Assembly: GCA_050743265.1 (NCBI GenBank)
Contig: JBOGEN010000092.1
Coordinates: forward strand, 1-16,882
DNA: 16,882 bases
DNA from: JBOGEN01 sp050743265
GTDB lineage: Bacteria > Actinomycetota > Actinomycetes > JBOGEN01
Direction: 5' to 3'
Shown: positions 6,223 to 12,664 of the stretch, in pieces
Layout: each line of letters begins with the position of its first letter
How positions within the stretch are numbered: position 1 is the first letter of the stretch
Position numbers and translations under genes: made by a program
The notes under the pieces: generated by a model
The model's input: the letters and a program-made list of their open reading frames with translations, nothing else
Told to the model about the DNA's origin: nothing
The model's database searches: none

Positions 6223-7476
6223 ATGGGGGCTCTGTGGCACCCGTTCTCGGCAATGTCCGATGTCGAGGCGTCAGGCGACTTCGTGGTCGACCGTGGTGAG
6301 GGCTGCTGGATCTGGGACGAGGCCGGCCGCCGCTACCTCGACGCGGCGGCGGGCCTGTGGTTCGTCAACGTGGGCCACGGCCGGTCCGAGCTCGCGGAGG
6401 TCGCCGCGCGGCAGATGCAGCGGCTCGCGGCGTACCACACGTTCGGTGACGTGGCGACCGGGCCGACCCTCGAGCTGGCCGACCGCCTCGCCTCGATCGC
6501 CCCGATGGACGACGCGAAGGTGTTCCTCACCAGCGGGGGGTCCGACTCCGTCGACACGGCGGCCAAGCTCGCCCGGCGTTACTGGCACGAGCAGGGCAGC
6601 CCCGAGCGCCGGGTCGTCATCAGCCGGACGAAGGCGTACCACGGCATGCACGTCGGCGGTACGGCGTTCGGTGGCATCCCCGGCAACACCGAGGGCTACG
6701 GCACGCTCATGCCGGACACGAGCCAGGTCGTCTGGGACTCCCCCGACGCCCTGCGCGAGGGCATCGAGCGGGTGGGCCCCGGCAACGTCGCGGCCTTCAT
6801 CTGCGAGCCGGTGATCGGTGCGGGCGGGGTGTACCCGCCGCCCGAGGGGTACCTCGCCGCCGTCCGGCAGGTCTGCCGCGAGTACGACGTGCTGTTCATC
6901 GCCGACGAGGTGGTGACCGGGTTCGGGCGCATCGGCGGGTCGTGGTTCGCCAGCGGGCGGTTCGACCTCGACCCCGACATCGTCACCGTGGCGAAGGGCC
7001 TCACCTCGGGATACCTGCCGATGGGTGCCGTGCTCGTCGGCCGCCGGGTCTCCGAGCCGTTCTTCGCCCCTGGGGCGGGCGTCTGGTGGCGCCACGGCTA
7101 CACGTACTCGGGCCACGCCACCGCCGCGGCGGTCGCCCTGGCCAACCTCGACATCCTCGAGAAGGAGGGCCTGCTCGCCGAGAGCAAGCGTCTCGAGCGC
7201 ACGCTCGCCGAGACGCTCGCTCCGCTGGCGGACCACCCTCTGGTCACCGAGGTGCGCGCCGGGGTCGGTGCGCTGGCCGCGATCCAGCTCGCGGACGGGG
7301 CGCTCGCCCAGCCCGCCGTCCTCGCGCTGCGCCGGCAGGGTGTGTCGACCCGCGGCGTCGGTGCGGGGGGCCTGCAGGTCTCGCCGTCCTTCGTGATGAC
7401 CGACGACGAGGTCGGTGTGCTGGCCGACGCCACCTGGGCGGCCCTCGACGAGCTCACGCCTCGACGAGCAGGGTGA
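6223..7476 (+). CDS. Class III PLP-dependent aminotransferase
   Basis: This 417-residue fold-type I aminotransferase should move an amino group between an omega-amino or other primary amine donor and a keto acid. Hallmarks are the phosphate-binding loop TSGGSDSVDTA (103-113), YHGMHVGG with the ring-stacking aromatic (139-146), IADEVVTGFGRIG with pyridine-nitrogen partner D228, and TVAKGLTSGYLPMGAV with the PLP-binding K258. Length matches the family. The ATG at 6223 has an excellent AAGGAGGAGG site (6209-6218), which is why it is preferred over the upstream in-frame GTG at 6184. The sequence resembles the beta-alanine:pyruvate/'aspartate aminotransferase family' group, but the substrate is not fixed. 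Its last 23 bases overlap the end of the convergent dtd gene. Confidence 0.92.
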   Translation: MGALWHPFSAMSDVEASGDFVVDRGEGCWIWDEAGRRYLDAAAGLWFVNVGHGRSELAEVAARQMQRLAAYHTFGDVATGPTLELADRLASIAPMDDAKVFLTSGGSDSVDTAAKLARRYWHEQGSPERRVVISRTKAYHGMHVGGTAFGGIPGNTEGYGTLMPDTSQVVWDSPDALREGIERVGPGNVAAFICEPVIGAGGVYPPPEGYLAAVRQVCREYDVLFIADEVVTGFGRIGGSWFASGRFDLDPDIVTVAKGLTSGYLPMGAVLVGRRVSEPFFAPGAGVWWRHGYTYSGHATAAAVALANLDILEKEGLLAESKRLERTLAETLAPLADHPLVTEVRAGVGALAAIQLADGALAQPAVLALRRQGVSTRGVGAGGLQVSPSFVMTDDEVGVLADATWAALDELTPRRAG

Positions 7477-7879
7477 CCGGTCCGTCGTTGACGAGGGACA
7501 CCTGCATCATCGCGCCGAACCGGCCGGTCTCGACGTGACCGCCGCGGTCCCTGACCGCCTGGCAGAAGGTCTCCACCAGGGGCTCGGCCACAGGGCCGGG
7601 TGCTGCGGCCGCCCACGTCGGCCGCCGGCCCTTGCGGGTGTCCCCGTACAGGGTGAACTGGCTGACGACGAGCAGCGGTGCGCCCACGTCCGAGGCGGAC
7701 CGCTCACCGTCGAGGATGCGCAGGTCGTACACCTTCTGGGCGAGGCGCTGCGCGGTGGCCTCCGTGTCGTCGTGGGTGACCCCGACGAGCACCACCAGGC
7801 CGGACGACGCGAGGCGGCCCACGACCTCGCCGTCGACGGTGACGTTGGCCTCGCTGGCCCGCTGGACGACCGCACGCAT
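7454..7879 (-). CDS. dtd: D-aminoacyl-tRNA deacylase (DTD)
   Basis: This 141-residue protein is of exactly the usual DTD length. It hydrolyses D-amino acids (and misattached glycine) from tRNA, a cytoplasmic proofreading step that keeps D-residues out of proteins. The two active-site motifs are present: SQFTL (73-77) and NDGPVT (131-136), which holds the Gly-cisPro pair that gives chiral selectivity. The N-terminus MRAVVQRASEA is characteristic. The start is the ATG at 7879; longer in-frame extensions upstream do not look like the family. The gene converges on the aminotransferase with a 23-bp tail-to-tail overlap and starts 22 bp after the stop of the PATAN-protein gene on the same strand, so the two may be cotranscribed. 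Confidence 0.96.
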   Translation of the reverse strand: MRAVVQRASEANVTVDGEVVGRLASSGLVVLVGVTHDDTEATAQRLAQKVYDLRILDGERSASDVGAPLLVVSQFTLYGDTRKGRRPTWAAAAPGPVAEPLVETFCQAVRDRGGHVETGRFGAMMQVSLVNDGPVTLLVEA

Positions 7880-7901
7880 GCGCGGATCGTCGCACGCGTG
7901 C

Positions 7902-9266
7902 TCAGCGCCGGAAGCGCCCCCGGCGCCGGCCTGGGTCCGTGTCGGAACCGGCTCCCTGCAACGCCTGCTCGTCCTCCGGGCCGGTGTCGTCGGCGCTGAG
8001 GGCGGCCAGCTCGCGGAGGAGCGCGGCCGTGTCGAGCGACTCGGTCGGCATGTCCTTCGCCGACACGTCGGACTCGCCCGCCTCCGGGCGCAGGTCCTCC
8101 ATGCCGGTCTCGTCGCGCGAGGTGCCGGCGGTGTCGGCGGGGTCTGCCCTGTCGGCGCTCCCGGCCGTGCTGGTCTCACCGTGGCCGGGCTCGGCCGCGG
8201 CCGGGCTCTGTACCGGGGAAGGGCTGGTGGACCCGCGCGCCTGGCCAGGCGTCTCGGTATGGGCGTCGTTCAGCTCGCGCAGCATGTCGTGTGCGGATGT
8301 CGCCTCAGCGCTCGGGCCCGGGTCTTTTGCCGGCTCCGGGTTGGGCTCGTGTCCCGGGTCGGCTTCGGGCCCCGAGCGGGGCCGCTTCACCTCCGGCACC
8401 GGGGTCACCCCGGGGTCTGTCGCGGGCTCCGGGTCGACCACCGGGGCGGACTCCGCTTCAGGAGTGGCCGCCGCGTCGTCCGTGGCAGCCGGCTCGTCCA
8501 TGGCGTCGACCGCGTCTGCCTCGTCCGGCGCGACCGGGGGGACGACCTGGGGCGCGACCGGGCTTGGCTCGGTCACGGACACCCACCCGACCTCGGAGAG
8601 GCGGTGCACCAGCCGTCCGGTCTCGAGCAGGGTGAACCCGATGTCGGACGCGATCACCGCGAGGGCGCGGACGGAGTCCAGGCGCTCCAGCACCGCCCGC
8701 TCCTCCGGCTCGAGCTCGGCGCTCCGGCCCGGAGCCCGCTCCAGCCGTACGACGGCGTACGGGCCACCGAGGACGGGGAGGAGCTCCTCCCAGGCTGCGA
8801 TCCGTGTACGCATCTCGTCCAGGAGTTCGTCCACCTCGAGGGGCTCCACCAGGTCGCCGGACGTCTCGCGTCCGTCGCGGAACTCCCAGCTCTCCGGGTC
8901 GTCGGTGAGCACGCCCACCGCCGCGTCCACGAGCAGCTCGCGGACGGAGGGCTCGCAGGACTCGCGGTCGGTCCGGTCCAGGTGGACGAGCGCCTCGGCG
9001 AGCTGCCACCGGCCGAAGTCGCCCCACTGGAGGTCGAGGGCTTCCAGAACGTCCCCCGAGGACACCACACCGAGGGTGACCAGGCGGCTCCCGAGGGGCG
9101 GGCTCACGCCGGGCGCCTCCGCGGCGTACAGGCGGCCCTCACGCAGGAACAGGTTGCCCTGCTGCCCGTCCGAGCGTCGTACGGACAAGCACCCAGTGGC
9201 GTCGGCTCCGGCCAGCTCCTGGAGCGGAGCCACCAGGGGGGACAGAGGAGCGGCGTCCTCGGGCAC
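7902..9266 (-). CDS. PATAN/DUF4388-like protein with winged-helix-like segment and long acidic Pro-rich linker
   Basis: This 454-residue cytoplasmic-looking protein has no signal or membrane helices. Residues about 8-110 match the PATAN/DUF4388 pattern: an early Leu-rich helix, then TGCLSVRR, GNLFLREGRLYAAEAP and a segment on position-dependent low conservation. A small winged-helix-like segment follows near 175-235 (RALAVIASDIGFTLLETGRLVHRLSEVGW). Residues about 236-430 are low-complexity Pro/Glu/Asp/Ala/Thr and likely disordered, interrupted by an LRELN motif (DMLRELNDAH). Near the C-terminus a related motif (ALLRELAAL) precedes a basic tail RRRGRFRR. Other PATAN proteins act as response-regulator outputs and in surface motility, but no receiver is fused here. 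The GTG at 9266 is chosen because GAAGGAAGAAGG precedes it. Function unknown. Confidence 0.8.
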   Translation of the reverse strand: MPEDAAPLSPLVAPLQELAGADATGCLSVRRSDGQQGNLFLREGRLYAAEAPGVSPPLGSRLVTLGVVSSGDVLEALDLQWGDFGRWQLAEALVHLDRTDRESCEPSVRELLVDAAVGVLTDDPESWEFRDGRETSGDLVEPLEVDELLDEMRTRIAAWEELLPVLGGPYAVVRLERAPGRSAELEPEERAVLERLDSVRALAVIASDIGFTLLETGRLVHRLSEVGWVSVTEPSPVAPQVVPPVAPDEADAVDAMDEPAATDDAAATPEAESAPVVDPEPATDPGVTPVPEVKRPRSGPEADPGHEPNPEPAKDPGPSAEATSAHDMLRELNDAHTETPGQARGSTSPSPVQSPAAAEPGHGETSTAGSADRADPADTAGTSRDETGMEDLRPEAGESDVSAKDMPTESLDTAALLRELAALSADDTGPEDEQALQGAGSDTDPGRRRGRFRR

Positions 9267-9344
9267 GGTGGACCTTCTTCCTTCGATAGGTCGAGAGTTG
9301 CGGAGCGTCACGGTTGGCGCAAGTCACCGACCCCCGTATCGGGT

Positions 9345-9372
9345 TCATCGGCGCGCAAGAGATCGCTGTTGA
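9345..9372 (-). promoter_or_regulatory. Candidate WhiG/FliA-type promoter for the PATAN-protein gene
   Basis: On the minus strand TCAA (9372-9369) is followed after 16 bp by GCCGATGA (9352-9345). The WhiG/FliA consensus is TAAA-N15-GCCGATAA, so the -10 differs by one base and the -35 is weak. It points to the PATAN gene about 80 bp downstream. Confidence 0.28.
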
Positions 9373-9402
9373 GAGAGTTTCCCCAGGTGGCCGCTTCTCT
9401 CA
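9370..9402. repeat. Inverted repeat, 7-bp arms
   Basis: TGAGAGA (9370-9376) and TCTCTCA (9396-9402) are exact inverted copies separated by 19 bp, in the divergent region between the PATAN gene and the BKACE gene. It could be an operator pair or a modest hairpin. Confidence 0.35.
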
Positions 9403-9403
9403 C

Positions 9404-9421
9404 ACATCGCACGTGCGGTGT
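9404..9421. promoter_or_regulatory. 18-bp near-perfect palindrome in the divergent promoter region
   Basis: ACATCGCACGTGCGGTGT pairs with itself at all but one symmetric position, with a perfect 10-bp core CGCACGTGCG. The location, 63 bp before the BKACE start and 138 bp from the PATAN start, fits an operator for a dimeric regulator serving one or both genes. No cognate regulator is adjacent. Confidence 0.45.
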
Positions 9422-9483
9422 CCGGATCGTCACGCTCTGTCGATCGTGCGCTTGCTCCGCGAACCGGGCCAGGTCGTGACACG

Positions 9484-10359
9484 ATGCTCGACATGTCGGT
9501 CGGGTCAACCCTGGTCACGGTCGCGCCCACGGGCGCGGAGTCGGCGAAGGCCGACGCCCCCGGCCTGCCCGTGACGCTGGACGAGCTGGTCGAGGCCGCT
9601 CGGGGGTGCGAGGCGGCCGGCGCAGCCATGATCCACATTCACATCAGGGACGCGGACGACCGGCCGACCCTCGACCTGTCCCGGCTCCAGGACACGGTGG
9701 CGGCCGTCCGCGAGGCGACCGACCTGGTCGTCCAGCTCTCCACCGGCGGGGCGGTCACGGACCCGTTCGCGCACCGGCTGCGCGTTCTCGACGCCGCGCC
9801 CGAGTCCTGCTCGCTCACCATGGGCACGGTCAACTTCGGCGAGGACGTCTTCTCCAACCCCTGGCCGTTCATCGTCGAGCTGTACGCGCTGACCCGGGAG
9901 CGCGAGGTCGTCCCGGAGTTCGAGCTGTTCGACCTGGGCCACGTGGCCGCGCTGAACCGCCTGCTCGACGAGCACGGCCTCCCGTACGGCGGGCAGGTGC
10001 ACTGCGACTTCGTCATGGGCGTGCCCGGGGGCATGCCCGGCACCGCCGAGGCCCTGGTCGCGGGCGTGGGCATGCTCCCCGCGGGGGCGTCCTGGTCGGC
10101 GACCGGTGTGGGCCGGACGTCGCTGCCCGTCGCCCTGGCCGCGCTCTCGCTCGGCGGCCACCTGCGTGTCGGCATGGAGGACACGCTCACGTTCGCGCGA
10201 CGCCAGCCCGTCCGCGACAACGCCCAGCTCGTCGAGCGCGCGGCCGCCCTGGCCACGCTGGCCCAACGTCCACCGATGAGCCCCGCGGACGCGCGGGCAC
10301 TGCTCCACATCAGACCGTCAGACCGCGCGTACGCGCACACGGGGGGAGTTCAGCCATGA
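9484..10359 (+). CDS. BKACE-family beta-keto acid cleavage enzyme (3-keto-5-aminohexanoate cleavage protein family)
   Basis: This 291-residue TIM-barrel protein belongs to the family in which a zinc enzyme condenses a beta-keto acid with acetyl-CoA and splits it into acetoacetate and a new acyl-CoA. Metal ligands are visible as H51-x-H53 (IHIHIRD) and E232 (GMEDT). Other family blocks are VTVAPTGAE, QLSTGGAVTD, TMGTVNFGEDVF, HCDFVMGVPGGMPG and GHLRVGMEDT. The preferred substrate varies widely in the family and cannot be read here. The start is uncertain. ATG 9484 gives the longer form, while ATG 9493 would be leaderless behind a CACGAT -10-like box at 9480-9485; neither has a good ribosome binding site. 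The stop overlaps the rsiG start as ATGA, so the pair is translationally coupled. Confidence 0.9.
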   Translation: MLDMSVGSTLVTVAPTGAESAKADAPGLPVTLDELVEAARGCEAAGAAMIHIHIRDADDRPTLDLSRLQDTVAAVREATDLVVQLSTGGAVTDPFAHRLRVLDAAPESCSLTMGTVNFGEDVFSNPWPFIVELYALTREREVVPEFELFDLGHVAALNRLLDEHGLPYGGQVHCDFVMGVPGGMPGTAEALVAGVGMLPAGASWSATGVGRTSLPVALAALSLGGHLRVGMEDTLTFARRQPVRDNAQLVERAAALATLAQRPPMSPADARALLHIRPSDRAYAHTGGVQP

Positions 10360-10928
10360 CCGAGCCGATGCCCGGCGGGCGCCGCCGGATCGACCGCGTC
10401 CTCGCCGAGGGCTTCCTCGAGGGCATCACGTCCGCGTCGATGGTCGACGTGCGCACGATGCGCCACGAGGCCGAGCAGGAGGAGGCCGACCTCTCGTACA
10501 CCCGCCGGCTGCTCCAGGGACGGATGGACATCGTCAAGGCCGAGATCGCCCGCCGCAGCGCACCCGAGGGGGAGAGCGACCACGTGGTCGACCACCTCGT
10601 CGAGATCCTCGCGGACGAGCCCAGCTCGCACACCTCGCACGGGATCAGCCGCCACATCACGGTCGAGCCGTCCCGGGTCGACGAGCACCGCCGCGAGGTC
10701 GAGAAGATCGTCGCCGACGCCGGCCTGTCCGACGTCGAGGCCAGGACGGAGGACGAGCTGCGCGAGGCGCTCACCCGGCTGGCGGACTACGAGCGGCAGG
10801 TGTCCGGCAGCCGCCGGCGCGTCCAGCAGGTGATGGACGCGTGCACGGCCGAGGTGTCCCGCCGGTACCGCGACGGCGAGGCCAACGTCGACGACCTGCT
10901 GGCCGGGCCTCGCGGCGAGACCCGCTGA
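10356..10928 (+). CDS. rsiG: RsiG-type c-di-GMP-binding anti-sigma factor (partner of a WhiG-type sigma)
   Basis: This 190-residue protein is highly charged and predicted to form a long antiparallel coiled coil. It carries two exact copies of the c-di-GMP signature E-x3-S-x2-R-x3-Q-x3-D described for Streptomyces RsiG: E43, S47, R50, Q54, D58 and E146, S150, R153, Q157, D161. In Streptomyces, RsiG bound to a c-di-GMP dimer sequesters the sporulation sigma factor WhiG; when c-di-GMP falls, WhiG is released and reproductive genes are switched on. In non-sporulating relatives the same pair can control motility genes. No sigma-factor gene is in the window, so the partner must be elsewhere. GGGGGGAG (10341-10348) lies seven bases before the ATG, and the ATGA overlap couples it to the BKACE gene. 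The c-di-GMP ligand is a strong inference from the motif pair. Confidence 0.93.
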   Translation: MTEPMPGGRRRIDRVLAEGFLEGITSASMVDVRTMRHEAEQEEADLSYTRRLLQGRMDIVKAEIARRSAPEGESDHVVDHLVEILADEPSSHTSHGISRHITVEPSRVDEHRREVEKIVADAGLSDVEARTEDELREALTRLADYERQVSGSRRRVQQVMDACTAEVSRRYRDGEANVDDLLAGPRGETR

Positions 10929-10969
10929 CGGCTCGCCTCGCGGAAGCATCGTCACCGTCCGGGGCGCGC

Positions 10970-10982
10970 TAGCCTGCCGCCC
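10970..10982 (+). promoter_or_regulatory. -10 element of a leaderless asparaginase transcript
   Basis: TAGCCT (10970-10975) is followed by seven bases and then the GTG start at 10983. This puts the transcription start at or next to the initiation codon. No ribosome binding site is present, which supports leaderless translation. The upstream 41 bp after rsiG contain no clear -35. Confidence 0.5.
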
Positions 10983-11963
10983 GTGACTGCCCCCGCTGAC
11001 CCGCCCCCCGTGTCGCCCGAGGTCCCCGTCTTGGCGGAGGTCGTCCGCTCCGGCTTCGTCGAGAGCCGGCACCGGGGCTCCGTGGTGGGCCTGGACGCGC
11101 GAGGGGCCGCGACACTCGTCCTCGGGGACGTCGAGACGCCGGTCTTCCCGCGCTCGTCCAACAAGCCGGCGCAGGCCGTGGGCATGGTGCGGGCCGGGCT
11201 CGACCTCGGCGCCGAGCTGCTCGCGCTCGCCGCCGGTTCCCATTCCGGCGAGGCCGTCCACCTGGACGGCGTACGCAAGATCCTTGCGGGGGCCGGGCTG
11301 GACGAGACCGCCCTGCAGACCCCGCCGGAACGGCCGCTGGACGACCGCGCGTACGAGGCCGCCGTGGCCTCCGGCGCGCCCCGGACGAGGCTGCGGCACA
11401 ACTGCTCGGGCAAGCATGCCGCCATGCTCGCCACCTGCGTCGTCCGCGACTGGCCGCTGGACACGTACCTCTCGCCCGAGCACCCCCTGCAGGTCGAGAT
11501 CCGCCAGACCTTCGAGGAGCTGACGGGCGAGTTCGTGGCCGCGACCGGCGTGGACGGCTGCGGCGCCCCGCTGTACGCCTGCTCGCTCACCGGCCTGGCG
11601 CGCGCGTTCCGTGTCTGCGTGCTGGCCGTCCCGGGCACCCCCGAGCGGCGCGTCGCCGACGCCATGCGCGCGCATCCCGAGTACGTCGGCGGGACCGGCC
11701 GGGAGGCCACGCTGCTCATGGCCGCCGTCCCGGGGCTGGTCGCCAAGGACGGCGCCGAGGGCGTGTACGCGGTGGCGCTGGACGACGGGCGTGTGGTAGC
11801 CCTCAAGATCGAGGACGGAGGCGCGCGGCCCCGCGCCGTGGTCATGTCCGCGGCGCTGCGGCAGATGGGGTTGGACTCCCCGGCCTTGGACACCCTCGGC
11901 CGGGTGCCGGTGCTCGGCCACGGCGAGCCCGTCGGCCGGGTGCGCGCGGTCGGGCTGCCCTGA
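10983..11963 (+). CDS. L-asparaginase, rhizobial type (Zn-dependent, serine-like fold)
   Basis: This 326-residue protein hydrolyses L-asparagine to aspartate and ammonia and belongs to the class typified by Rhizobium etli AnsA and ReAIV/ReAV, unrelated to E. coli AnsA/AnsB. Conserved blocks are RSSNKPAQA with the S58-x-x-K61 catalytic pair, GSHSGE (85-90) with the second catalytic Ser, RHNCSGKHAAML giving zinc ligands C141 and K144, VDGCGAPLYA giving C193, and GLVAKDGAEG with K255. All expected metal and catalytic residues appear present. No signal peptide is seen, so it is cytoplasmic. It lies 54 bp after rsiG with its own leaderless promoter, so cotranscription with rsiG is not required. 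Involvement in asparagine or nitrogen catabolism is inferred from the family. Confidence 0.93.
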   Translation: MTAPADPPPVSPEVPVLAEVVRSGFVESRHRGSVVGLDARGAATLVLGDVETPVFPRSSNKPAQAVGMVRAGLDLGAELLALAAGSHSGEAVHLDGVRKILAGAGLDETALQTPPERPLDDRAYEAAVASGAPRTRLRHNCSGKHAAMLATCVVRDWPLDTYLSPEHPLQVEIRQTFEELTGEFVAATGVDGCGAPLYACSLTGLARAFRVCVLAVPGTPERRVADAMRAHPEYVGGTGREATLLMAAVPGLVAKDGAEGVYAVALDDGRVVALKIEDGGARPRAVVMSAALRQMGLDSPALDTLGRVPVLGHGEPVGRVRAVGLP

Positions 11964-12030
11964 CGGGCCAGCCGGCTGAACGCCTCTGACCGGCGCCGAG
12001 CCGGGCGTGACGAGCGACACACATACTCCG

Positions 12031-12058
12031 GCTAGCGTTCCGCTTGCATTTGCTAGCG
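12031..12058. promoter_or_regulatory. Paired GCTAGCG boxes before the XRE regulator gene, candidate operator
   Basis: GCTAGCG occurs at 12031-12037 and again at 12052-12058. The start-to-start distance is 21 bp, two helical turns, so both lie on the same face of DNA, and the GCTAGC core of each is itself palindromic. The pair is 20-48 bp upstream of the XRE regulator start, suggesting autoregulation. Either box could also overlap a -10 (TAGCGT or TAGCGA). Confidence 0.45.
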
Positions 12059-12078
12059 AGGCGTCCCAGGGTGGGGGC

Positions 12079-12627
12079 ATGGCGACGTTGAAGGTCGGCT
12101 CCCTCGGGGAGTACATCCGCGAGCAGCGCAGCAACGCGCAGTACTCGCTGCGCCAGCTCGCCGAGCTCGCGGGCGTGTCCAACCCGTACCTCAGCCAGAT
12201 CGAGCGAGGGCTCCGCAAGCCGAGCGCCGACATCCTCCAGCAGATCGCCAAGGCGCTGCGCATCTCGGCCGAGACGCTGTACGTGCAGGCCGGCATCCTC
12301 GAGGAGCGCGCGGCGGACCTGCGCGTCGTCGACGTGATCCTCGCCGACTCCGCGATCTCGGACCGGCAGAAGCGCGTGCTCGTCGAGATCTACGAGTCGT
12401 TCCGCAAGGAGAACGCGGCCACCGCCGAGGCGGAGGCGTCGGCGGCGGCCTCGCGGACCGCGGTGAAGAAGGCGGCCTCGTCCCGCCGCAAGAAGACGGC
12501 GGCCTCCTCCCGGCAGTCGACCCGCCGGACGAGTACGAAGACCGCGAAGAGCGCGACCGCGAAGAGCGCGTCCGCAAAGAGCGCGTCCGCAAAGAGCAGC
12601 ACGAGCCGGAAGACCACGTCGTCGTGA
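12079..12627 (+). CDS. XRE-family helix-turn-helix regulator with Lys/Ala/Ser-rich histone-like tail (Rv0474-like)
   Basis: This 182-residue protein has an N-terminal XRE/Cro-type domain (about 8-68: LGEYIREQR, SLRQLAELAGVSNPYLSQIERG, then a third helix region). A helical linker follows to about 115, and then a basic tail of about 65 residues rich in Lys, Ala, Ser and Thr. The tail ends in four five-residue repeats of the AxAKS type, encoded by 15-bp tandem repeats at 12538-12597. The ATG at 12079 is chosen because it begins the folded domain and AGGGTGGGGG precedes it; an upstream GTG at 12007 lacks support. It is followed by an HbhA-like gene and DUF2516, the order seen for Rv0474-Rv0475-Rv0476 in M. 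tuberculosis. DNA binding is safe; the target genes are unknown beyond probable autoregulation. Confidence 0.9.
   Translation: MATLKVGSLGEYIREQRSNAQYSLRQLAELAGVSNPYLSQIERGLRKPSADILQQIAKALRISAETLYVQAGILEERAADLRVVDVILADSAISDRQKRVLVEIYESFRKENAATAEAEASAAASRTAVKKAASSRRKKTAASSRQSTRRTSTKTAKSATAKSASAKSASAKSSTSRKTTSS
12538..12597 (+). repeat. Four 15-bp tandem repeats coding the basic tail
   Basis: Units start at 12538, 12553, 12568 and 12583. The last two are identical (GCGTCCGCAAAGAGC), and the first two differ from them and from each other by a few bases. They encode KTAKS, ATAKS, ASAKS and ASAKS. Length variation between strains by slippage is plausible because the array keeps the frame. Confidence 0.75.
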
Positions 12628-12634
12628 GACGACA

Positions 12635-12651
12635 CGCCCGTCCTGCGGGCG
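12635..12651 (+). terminator. Hairpin between the XRE regulator and the HbhA-like gene
   Basis: CGCCCG and CGGGCG form a perfect 6-bp GC stem with loop TCCTG. It lies seven bases after the regulator stop and one base before the GGAAGGAG ribosome binding site of the next gene. It may partly terminate, stabilise the upstream message or tune translation. Without a U tract, full termination is doubtful. Confidence 0.35.
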
Positions 12652-12664
12652 CGGAAGGAGAGAC

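Noticed and set aside
7632..9479. Long plus-strand frames antisense to dtd and the PATAN gene
   Set aside because: Composition is low-complexity Ser/Arg/Gly with no recognisable motif, and the minus strand holds dtd with exact active-site motifs.
10350..12296. A 648-codon minus-strand frame antisense to rsiG and asparaginase
   Set aside because: Both opposite genes have complete family signatures; this frame has no domain and no plausible start signal.
12538..12597. 15-bp tandem array considered as a CRISPR or iteron-type repeat
   Set aside because: There are no spacers and the units stay in frame as part of a basic protein tail, so it is a coding repeat.
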